DNA from: Candidatus Goldiibacteriota bacterium HGW-Goldbacteria-1 | Lineage (GTDB): Bacteria; Oederibacteriota; PGYV01 | Direction: 5' to 3' | Length of the DNA stretch: 64,000 bases | Assembly: GCA_002839855.1 (NCBI GenBank) | Contig: PGYV01000008.1 | Location: forward strand, 137,975 to 201,974 | Shown here: in pieces, positions 50,522-58,600 of the stretch | Layout of the letters: the number at the start of each line of letters is the position of its first letter | How positions within the stretch are numbered: position 1 is the stretch's first letter | Made by a program: the position numbers and the translations under genes | Notes under the pieces: generated by a model | Seen by the model: the letters and a program-made list of their open reading frames with translations, nothing else | The model's database searches: none | What the model was told of the DNA's origin: nothing

Positions 50522-51856
50522 GTGAAAAAAAGTATAATTTTGTCATTTCTACTTTTATTCTGTGCCGGTTCTGTTTTTGCGGTAGGCGCGGGAAGCACGG
50601 GCCTGAACTTTATAAAAATATCACAGGGAGCGCGCCAGGCGGGAATGGGCGAAGCTTTTACCGGTATTGCCGATGACGTAAACGCGGTGTTCTGGAATCC
50701 CGCGGGGCTGTCTCAGCTGACTCGCCACCAGGCGTGCCTTATGCACGCGGTGTGGATGCTTGACGTAAATTTTGAATATGCCGCTTATGCTTTTCCGCTT
50801 GGGGAACTTGGCACTATAGGGATATATGGGGTTTACCTTAACGCCGGTGAAATTTTAAAAACAGAAGAAGATGCCGGCGGTAATTATATTTTAACAGAAG
50901 AAAAAGTGGGCGCCACTAATTTTAATATAACCCTTGCTTATGGAAGAAAGCTTTCGGCTTTTTTTGGAAAAGACTCCGTGTTCTCGGATTTTTCCGCGGG
51001 TTTAAGCGTTAATATTTCAAGCGAGGACGTAGCCGGCGACGCGGGCGGCGGTTATGGTTTGAATTTAAGTACTTTGTTTAATCCTAAATATGAAAATTAC
51101 TCTTTTGGTATGGCTGTTGAAAATGTGGGATTCTCCAATAACAGGCCGTCATTGCCGCTTGCCGTAAGGCTTGGTTTTGGCTACCGTTTTGCCCTTGAAA
51201 ATATGATACTGCCTTTTACAGATGAAGGTGCGTTTATCTTTCCTGATAACTCGGCTGCCGCTGGCCTTGATCTGGTTATTTATCCCACGGAACAGATAGT
51301 GCGGTTTAACGCCGGTGTGGAAAAAATGTGGGTCCTTAACAAGTATCACAGCGTGGGCGTAAGGGCGGGGTATAAATTTTTGAATGACCTTGGCTTTTCA
51401 GCCGGAATCACGGCAGGGCTGGGATACAAACTGACCGCCGGAGAAAAAAGCAGCATAGAGATAGATTATTCGCTGAATCCCTACGGTGACCTTGGCATAA
51501 CACACAGGATATCATTAACCGGAAAATTTTTAGGGGAGCCGGAAACCAGAAAAGTGCAGGACAAAAAGTCCGCTGCCGAATATTACAGAAGCGGCTATGA
51601 CCTTCTATACGCGAAAAAATATCAGGAAGCTCTGGCTGATTTCACCGCATGCTTAAAAAGGGACGATACTTATACTTCCGCTTATATAGGGGTGGGGTCC
51701 TGTTTTTTAAATATGGGAAAACCGGATACCGCAATGCAGGCGTATGAAAAAGCCATGCAGTTGAACCCTGAAAATGAAAAACTGCAGGAATTCATAAACA
51801 GGTATAAAACGGAAAAAATCTTAAATGGACAGGGAAGCACACAGAATTCAAGATAA
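50522..51856 (+). CDS. PorV/PorQ-type outer-membrane protein with C-terminal TPRs
   Basis: The 444-residue protein starts at a GTG after GAGGGTG. It has a signal peptide (KKSIILSFLLLFCAGSVFA) and the family's opening after cleavage (GSTGLNFIKISQGARQAGMG; EAFTGIADDVNAVFWNPAGL). A beta-barrel follows to about residue 345, ending DLGITHRISL. The last 90 residues are two or three TPRs (ALADFTACLKRDDTYTSAYI; MQAYEKAMQLNPENEKLQE). It is paralogous in layout to the partial gene at 1-879. PorV shuttles type IX substrates at the outer membrane in Bacteroidetes; a similar role for the nearby GH8 enzymes is inferred. Confidence 0.82.
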   Translation: MKKSIILSFLLLFCAGSVFAVGAGSTGLNFIKISQGARQAGMGEAFTGIADDVNAVFWNPAGLSQLTRHQACLMHAVWMLDVNFEYAAYAFPLGELGTIGIYGVYLNAGEILKTEEDAGGNYILTEEKVGATNFNITLAYGRKLSAFFGKDSVFSDFSAGLSVNISSEDVAGDAGGGYGLNLSTLFNPKYENYSFGMAVENVGFSNNRPSLPLAVRLGFGYRFALENMILPFTDEGAFIFPDNSAAAGLDLVIYPTEQIVRFNAGVEKMWVLNKYHSVGVRAGYKFLNDLGFSAGITAGLGYKLTAGEKSSIEIDYSLNPYGDLGITHRISLTGKFLGEPETRKVQDKKSAAEYYRSGYDLLYAKKYQEALADFTACLKRDDTYTSAYIGVGSCFLNMGKPDTAMQAYEKAMQLNPENEKLQEFINRYKTEKILNGQGSTQNSR

Positions 51857-51870
51857 AAGGCGGGGGTCAA

Positions 51871-52866
51871 ATGAGAGTAACCATTAAGGATATAGCAAAA
51901 AAAGTGGGAGTTACGCCGGCAACGGTGTCCATGGTAATTAATAACAGCCCAAAGATAAGCCAGAAAACAAAAGAACTTGTAATGCAGGCAATTAAAGAGA
52001 TGAATTACCACCCCAATTATATAGGAAGAAGCCTTGTTAAAGGCAAGACAAATAATATAGCCGTAGTGGCTTCTTTTTTTGCATCGCTTTTCGCACTTGA
52101 ATCCGTAAGGGGTATAGAAAATAATTTAAGAAAGACCGCATACAACCTTATTTTATATTCCACAAGGGGCGTGGAAGAAAATGAAAGGGATGTTTTAAGG
52201 CGGGTCTTTTATGAAAGAAGGGCGGACGGCTTTATAATAATAAGTTTAAAACCGGACGATGAACTTGTGGCGGAATTTGAAAAAGAGGGCCTGCCTGTTG
52301 TATTTATTGAAGAGATAGTAAAAGGGGCGCCGACAGTAAAGTTTAATAATATTAAGGGCGCTTTTTTAGCCACAGAACACCTGATAAAGAAGAAAAGAAA
52401 GAAAATAGCCATTATAAAAGGGTCCAAGGTATTAAACGCCGAAGAAAGGTTTAAGGGGTACAAGGACGCGCTTGAATATTACGGGATTCCTTTTGACGAA
52501 AAAAAAGTTATAGATGTTGTTGATTACACTTTTGAAGAAGGCGAAACCCTGCTGAAAAATCTTATGAAAAAAAGCGGCGGAGTGGATGCTATTTTCTGCA
52601 GCGCCGGCGATATAACGGCAATCGGCGTAATGGATGCGGCGAAAAAAGCCGGAATAAAGATACCGCAGGACCTTTCCATAATAGGCTATGATGATGTTTA
52701 CCTGTCCAATCTTACCAACCCCGGCTTAACCACTGTAAGGCAGCCCATAGCGCAGATGGGCATGCAGGCGTTTGACCTGCTTACCGATATGATAGAAGGA
52801 AAAGCGCCCATGGAAAGCAAAATAATAAGTTTTGAACCGGAATTAATTATAAGAGATTCTGTCTGA
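51871..52866 (+). CDS. LacI-family transcriptional regulator
   Basis: The 331-residue protein has an N-terminal HTH of the LacI type (TIKDIAKKVGVTPATVSMVI), the hinge helix (PNYIGRSLVKGKTN) and a periplasmic-binding-protein-like effector domain (LSIIGYDDVYLSNLTNPGL near the C-terminus). Such regulators respond to sugars and repress sugar uptake or degradation genes. It lies between two PorV-type genes and upstream of two GH8 glycosidase genes, so control of polysaccharide use is the natural inference. Start ATG 51871 after GGCGGGGG; the PorV gene follows 12 bases downstream. Confidence 0.9.
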   Translation: MRVTIKDIAKKVGVTPATVSMVINNSPKISQKTKELVMQAIKEMNYHPNYIGRSLVKGKTNNIAVVASFFASLFALESVRGIENNLRKTAYNLILYSTRGVEENERDVLRRVFYERRADGFIIISLKPDDELVAEFEKEGLPVVFIEEIVKGAPTVKFNNIKGAFLATEHLIKKKRKKIAIIKGSKVLNAEERFKGYKDALEYYGIPFDEKKVIDVVDYTFEEGETLLKNLMKKSGGVDAIFCSAGDITAIGVMDAAKKAGIKIPQDLSIIGYDDVYLSNLTNPGLTTVRQPIAQMGMQAFDLLTDMIEGKAPMESKIISFEPELIIRDSV

Positions 52867-52878
52867 AAACCAGCCAAA

Positions 52879-53787
52879 ATGAGACAAATAAATAAATGCG
52901 CCGCGCTTTTTTTAATGTTTTTTATCTGCGCGGCGCCTGTTTTTTCTTCGGGAACAACCGCAGGCGATTTTCTGCTTGTTGATATAAGCGCAAGGGAAGC
53001 CGGCCTGGGCGGCATATATGCCCCCAGTTATGCAAGGCCTTCGGCTTCAAATGCCAATCCGGCGGTGCTTCAGGGTATAGAAGAAAAATCCGCGGTGTTT
53101 TCCCATTTTACCTCTGTTTTTGGCACAAATTACGAACAGCTGATATACGCGCAGCCGCTTGGAAAAAAAGACAGCCTTTCTGTATCCCTTATGTATGACA
53201 CCAATCCGGAACTTTACCGCACCAATGAAGAAGGTTATGAAGTTGAAAGGATAGAAAATTACGATATCACCGGCGCGTGTTCATACGCGAGGGAAATGAT
53301 GAAAGATTTAAACGCGGGTATTAACGTAAAGTTTGCCTTTTCAAAGATTCATAGAAGCGGTAATTTTGGAGCGGTTTTAAATGCCGGGGTATTGCATAAG
53401 AATTTTGAACAGAAATATTTAATAGGCGCGTCACTTGAAAATATAGGCATCAACTCCTCCTACACAAAAGAAAAAGCCATGTTCCCGATGTTGTTCAGGG
53501 GCGGATACGGCATTTACGTTTACAGAAACGAAGGCGACGTGATACAAATACTTGCGGAAGAAAGAATCTTTCTTGTGGAAAACGAAGGCGCGGAGACTTC
53601 GCTTGGGCTGGAAGTCACCTACCGGGATTTTTTTACCGGAAGGATAGGATATGTGTTTGGAAGGCAGGAAGGAAGAATAGCGATAGGCGCGGGCGTGGTT
53701 TACGGGCAGGCATCAATTGATTACGCGTATCAGCCATATTTTGTGGCGGACAACGCGCACAGGTTTACCATAACTTTTAAGTTTTAA
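52879..53787 (+). CDS. PorV/PorQ-type outer-membrane protein
   Basis: The 302-residue protein has a signal peptide (RQINKCAALFLMFFICAAPV ending about residue 24) and the PorV/PorQ opening (TAGDFLLVDISAREAGLGGI; YAPSYARPSASNANPAVL). An all-beta barrel ends YVFGRQEGRIAIGAGVVYGQ... AHRFTITFKF, with the terminal phenylalanine typical of outer-membrane proteins. Unlike the two other PorV-type proteins here it has no TPR tail. It follows the LacI gene by 12 bases and precedes the ECF sigma gene by 20, so it sits in the middle of the operon. Confidence 0.8.
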   Translation: MRQINKCAALFLMFFICAAPVFSSGTTAGDFLLVDISAREAGLGGIYAPSYARPSASNANPAVLQGIEEKSAVFSHFTSVFGTNYEQLIYAQPLGKKDSLSVSLMYDTNPELYRTNEEGYEVERIENYDITGACSYAREMMKDLNAGINVKFAFSKIHRSGNFGAVLNAGVLHKNFEQKYLIGASLENIGINSSYTKEKAMFPMLFRGGYGIYVYRNEGDVIQILAEERIFLVENEGAETSLGLEVTYRDFFTGRIGYVFGRQEGRIAIGAGVVYGQASIDYAYQPYFVADNAHRFTITFKF

Positions 53788-53807
53788 AAAGGGAGCGCTT
53801 AAATAAG

Positions 53808-54392
53808 ATGGATGAAGCGGAAATAATAAAAAGGATAAAAAAGGGCGAAACAGCACTTTTTTCAGAGATAATAAAACAGTATAAAGGCGTTGTCTTTGGC
53901 CACTGTTTCAGTTTTTTAAGAAACAGGCAGGACGCCGAAGATGTATGCCAGGAAATTTTTGTTAATGTTTATAAAAACCTAAAAAAATTCCGCGGCGATT
54001 CAAAACTTGGCACGTGGATTTACAGGATAACAATCAATTCCTGCAAGAACAGGTTAAAACAGATGCAGCGGCTAAGGTCGCGTATGGCGGAAGAGTCTTA
54101 CACCGGCAATGATGAAGAGGAAACAAATACCCTTGTTAATAATATTAAAGAGAAAGAAGAGAACGAACCGGATAACCAGTATGTATCCAAAGAAGTAAGG
54201 ACTGTTGTCTTTAACAGGATAGGCGAACTGACAGAAGAACAAAGGCAGGTAATTATATTAAGGGATGTTGACGGGTTATCATATGAAGAGGTAGGAAAAC
54301 TTCTTAAATTGTCTGTATCTGCGGTAAAAAGCAAACTTTTTAGGGCAAGGGAAAACCTGCGTGAAAAACTTGAAAAAGATAAAATATTATAA
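53808..54392 (+). CDS. ECF-type RNA polymerase sigma factor
   Basis: The 194-residue protein has sigma region 2 (RNRQDAEDVCQEIFVNVYKN; KLGTWIYRITINSCKNRLK) and region 4 (LTEEQRQVIILRDVDGLSYE; EVGKLLKLSVSAVKSKLFRA), joined by an acidic linker. It lacks regions 1.1 and 3, as in RpoE/ECF sigmas. The next gene encodes a zinc-binding anti-sigma factor, forming the usual pair. Placement directly after a PorV-type gene suggests it senses envelope or secretion status; its regulon cannot be read from here. Confidence 0.92.
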   Translation: MDEAEIIKRIKKGETALFSEIIKQYKGVVFGHCFSFLRNRQDAEDVCQEIFVNVYKNLKKFRGDSKLGTWIYRITINSCKNRLKQMQRLRSRMAEESYTGNDEEETNTLVNNIKEKEENEPDNQYVSKEVRTVVFNRIGELTEEQRQVIILRDVDGLSYEEVGKLLKLSVSAVKSKLFRARENLREKLEKDKIL

Positions 54393-54511
54393 ATGATGAC
54401 AGTGTGATGTCTTATTTTTTCCCGGGATAGAAACCTGCCGGGCAGCAGTATAAAATAGTGCGAAACCTTTTTTAGTATGGGTTGTCAATATATACAAGGA
54501 CGGTGAAGAAG

Positions 54512-55456
54512 ATGAAAGATACCAAATGTAATAAAATGAAAGAACTTATAACAGAAAGCTTGGATGGCGGCTTAAACGCGCAGGACACGGCTGTTATGTC
54601 TTCTCATTTATCTGATTGCGCCGATTGCCGCAAATACATGGAAACCATGAAAGTTATCATAAACGCATCCAAAAGCATTAAATTTGATGCGCCTGATTTT
54701 ATTGAAACAAGGGTAATGGCAGCCATAGAATCACAAAATACAGCAAAAAAGCCTGTTTTTGCCCATGTTTTAAGGGTTGGAGCCTCTTTTGCGGCTGTGG
54801 TTTTTGCCGCTACCTTCCTTATATATAATAACATAAGCGACAAACAGCATAAAGTTGATATGGCATCATTCAATCCTTCTATTATAGGTACTAATAAAGC
54901 GGTAAAAACTGTTAAAGTGGATATAAAAAAAGAGACCGTTCAGACGGCAGCGGTAAAAGAAACCGTTAAAGAAGCTGTAACTGAAAAAACAGCTGAAAAA
55001 TACGAAAAAAATGTCCTTGTATATGAATACAGGCCGGCTCCTAAAAAAGAAGCTGTAAATCAGTCGGTTCCTTATGTGAATACAGCGGCAGCGCCGGCAG
55101 TATCAACAGGGGTTCAGGCGGCAAAAGACCCGGGAGTTGAACCCACGCCGTCTACGCCATTACTTGATGATGAAAAGGCAATTATAGCAAATAACCTGAT
55201 TAACCCGAACCTTGGACAGGCAGCTGCAATAAAGATAAAAGTGGACGAAACTTCAAGGGTAAAGATTGTTATCTATGATAAAGCGGTAAGGGAAGTGGCA
55301 AAGCTTGTGGATGAAGATAAAGCGCCGGGCGCTTACCAGATACTTTGGTATGGCAAAAACGATAACAGTGAAATTGTGCGCGAAGGCATATATTTTGTAT
55401 ATATACAGATTGGAAAACGGGTCATTAAAAAGAACATCATAGTTTCCAAGAATTAA
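54512..55456 (+). CDS. Membrane anti-sigma factor with zf-HC2-like site and extracytoplasmic FlgD-like domain
   Basis: The ~314-residue protein has an N-terminal H-x3-C-x2-C zinc anti-sigma motif (SSHLSDCADC; H32, C36, C39). A transmembrane helix follows (about residues 86-106, GASFAAVVFAATFLIY), then a ~110-residue lysine/proline/alanine-rich stretch. A C-terminal FlgD-like Ig domain closes it (VKIVIYDKAVREVAKLVDED, then GAYQILWYGKNDN and GIYFVYIQIGK). The cytoplasmic part would hold the ECF sigma factor. The outer part resembles the C-terminal domains of the secreted proteins in this window, so it may sense them. I set the start at ATG 54512; a TTG at 54482 would add ten residues. Confidence 0.75.
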   Translation: MKDTKCNKMKELITESLDGGLNAQDTAVMSSHLSDCADCRKYMETMKVIINASKSIKFDAPDFIETRVMAAIESQNTAKKPVFAHVLRVGASFAAVVFAATFLIYNNISDKQHKVDMASFNPSIIGTNKAVKTVKVDIKKETVQTAAVKETVKEAVTEKTAEKYEKNVLVYEYRPAPKKEAVNQSVPYVNTAAAPAVSTGVQAAKDPGVEPTPSTPLLDDEKAIIANNLINPNLGQAAAIKIKVDETSRVKIVIYDKAVREVAKLVDEDKAPGAYQILWYGKNDNSEIVREGIYFVYIQIGKRVIKKNIIVSKN

Positions 55457-55475
55457 ACGACGCAAATGCGACGCC

Positions 55476-55519
55476 AACCTTTTTCAAGCCGGAAACAGCG
55501 GTTTGGAAAAGGTTTTTTT
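55476..55519 (+). terminator. Intrinsic terminator after the anti-sigma gene
   Basis: AACCTTTTTCAAGCCG (from 55476) pairs imperfectly with CGGTTTGGAAAAGGTT (to about 55513), followed by seven T residues. It ends the PorV-LacI-PorV-sigma-anti-sigma unit. Confidence 0.75.
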
Positions 55520-55570
55520 GTTTAAAGGGTAATAGAATTCACGGCTTCATAATGCGGTTCTATGTTTTGT

Positions 55571-55600
55571 TTGACAAAATTGATGCAATTAAGTTAAAAT
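55571..55600 (+). promoter_or_regulatory. Promoter of the first GH8 gene
   Basis: TTGACA (55571-55576) and TAAAAT (55595-55600) lie 18 bases apart, about 50 bases before the GH8 start. The second GH8 gene has an almost identical pair of boxes (61070-61098). Confidence 0.65.
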
Positions 55601-55651
55601 AAGAAAGTTTGTTGTTAGGGAAATGCTTAAATATACTTTGTGGGGTGTTTT

Positions 55652-58600
55652 ATGATTAAAAACGGTAAAACGATTTACCTGTCTATTTTTCTATTCTTTG
55701 TTTTCTCGGTATGCTCATTCGCGGGCAACTATACTTTTCCTCAGGAAGCCAACTATCCATACGGGATACGTGCTACCAATTCCAGTTCAAGTACAATTCT
55801 AAGTAAATATAATACATGGAAAGCATCTTATGTACAAAATTCTTCTGTATGTACGGGTTGTTTAAAGGTTGTCAGTCCGGAACCTGTTCCCGGTTATGGC
55901 GGGGGGTATACCGTATCTGAAGGTATAGCGTATGGAATGCTGGCATCTGTATATATGGATGACCAGGCAACATTTGACGGTATTGCAAAGTTTAAAATAA
56001 ACAGGGGTGAAGCGGCAACAGGAAAACCGGGTTCGCTTCTTCCGTGGATTATTAACAGCAGCGGAACAATTATAGATCAGGGTTCAGCCACAGACGCTGA
56101 CATTGATATAGCTTTCGCGTTTTTAATGGCGGACAAGCAGTGGGGCGGAAGCGGAAGCATAGGCAGGACATATATTTCACAGGCGCAGACTGAAATTGCA
56201 AATATAAAAAGCTACGATGTGGCGCTTGATAATCATTTAAAACCCGGCGACCAGTGGGATGACCACACTTTCCCTTCATATTTTATAACTGCTTTTTTAA
56301 GGGAGTTTCAGACTGTAGACGGCGATGCCAGGTGGGCAACCATTGCGAATAAATGTTTTACTATGATAAACTCATCGGCAAATGCTACAACCGGGCTTGT
56401 CGGAGAAATTATAACAACCGGCGGCGCTGCCATAAATTATGACAAGAACGGCGTTGATGGAAGAAAGTATGACTATAACTCCTGCCGTGTGCCGTGGAGA
56501 ACCGCAATGGATTACGCGTGGTATGGAACCGCTGCGGCTGACACTTATACAACCAAGCTGGCCACTTTTTTTGCGGGCAAAGGCCCATCCGGTGTTGTTG
56601 ACGGATATTACTATCAGAACGGCACGTCTTATGGCGGTAACAATAACGCTGCTTTTGTAGGGCCGGCGGGCTGTGCTTTCATGGTAACAACAGACCAGAC
56701 AAATCTTAATAACTTTTATACAAGGACGTCAAGCTTCAGTGCTACAGAGTCTTATTACAACGGTGCTCTTCAGGTTTTAACTTTGCTCTTTATGTCGGGT
56801 AATATGCCTAACTACAGGATAATGAGTCCGGAACCTCCTAAAACCCCCACTCCTGTGCCTGACGGCCAGGTTATTGATTACTTTGATGATTACCTTCCTG
56901 ATTACAATACCGCCAATGACTGGGGCGGTTACTGGTACACATGGGCGGATGCTAAAACTTTGGGTGCAACTGTTTTACCGGCAGAAGGCGAACATTTAAC
57001 AATGACTGCCGGCGGCGCTGATGCGGAAAGCGATTTTTATCTGCGTATTACAGGTTCAAAAGCTGCGGCTGTTGCCCCTAATTACCCTTCGGTGGGAATA
57101 GGAACAGAATTAAAGCCGGAAATTAAAACACTGCCTGCAGGTCAGGATATTGTTGATTTAAGTGATTTTTGGATAACAAATACGCTTCAAGGTGATGGCG
57201 GCGGTATCAGGTTCTGGTGTAAAGGCGACGGCGTAACACCGTGGAAAATTATGCTTGGGCCAAAAGGGTCGGGCTCCACTGTTTATATTGACTGGGCCTC
57301 CCACGAATTTGAATTTATTCCGCCCACCACATGGACACAGGTTTCAATACCTTTTGGGCAGTTTACTCAGCCGGCATGGACAGCCAATTTATATGACCTT
57401 CAAACGGAAATTCTTCCCGTGATGCAGGAAATAAAATGGCAGGTAGGTACTAATAACGCCGTGGCAGCAATTAATTTTTCGCTTGATAAAGTGGAATTGT
57501 TCCCGTATTTATGGGCACCCACACCTGTCCCTACAGCCACTTTTACGTTTACGCCCACAATTACCGCCACCTTTGGCGCGTCAGAACTTCTTGATGACTG
57601 TGAAGACGCTGATGGTGTAAATAACTGGGGCGGCGACTGGTTTACTTATGACGATTCGCCAAACGCGGGTACAAGCGTTGTAGTTCCGGAACCCGGCGGA
57701 ATATGGGCAATGGATAACGCGGGCGCCGCATCAACCGCTTACAGCGCGCGTATGACCGGTACGGTAACAGATGTTTATGCCAATGGTTTTGTGGGCATGG
57801 GGACTAACCTTATGTCAACAGGCGGAGCGCGCAACTGCACGCCGTTTTTAGGGATAAGGTTCTGGGCAAAAGGCGACGGGCTTCCGTACACCATAAAACT
57901 TGTTCCTATTGCCACTATAAACACGGGCAGCAATGACTGGAAATTTAATTTCACGCCGCCTTCGGACGGTTCGTGGAAACAGTATCAGATAGCATTTACC
58001 GAATTTACGCAGGAACAATATTGGGGTACGGTTGTACCGCTTACGACAATAAAGACAAACCTTATGGCAATACATTTCCAGACAGTGGGTCAGCCGTGGT
58101 CAAGTATTGATTTGGCCGTTGATCAGCTGGAAATGTTCCCAAGCCAGAATTATACGCCTACACGTACAAACACTTCAACTTCAACCAATACCTTTACAGC
58201 CACGCAGACATACACTGCAAGCAATACTTACACGCATACAAATACACCGATACCGCCTACCAATACGCACACTTCAACATATACAAATACTTCCACAAAT
58301 ACAAATACATTTACGCAGACATATACAAATACGGCTACTAACACACATACAAATACCCCTTTACCACCGACTGACACGAATACTGCTACAGTGACAAATA
58401 CTTATACAAATACAGCAACAAACACAAACACCAGCACGCATACAAACACCAGCACGCATACAAACACCAACACGCCGATTCCGCCGACAGATACTTTTAC
58501 AAATACAGCGACGTGGACATCAAGCAATACAAGTACAAATACGGCAACCCAAACATACACAAATACAGCTACAAACACTAATACATACACCAATACGGCA

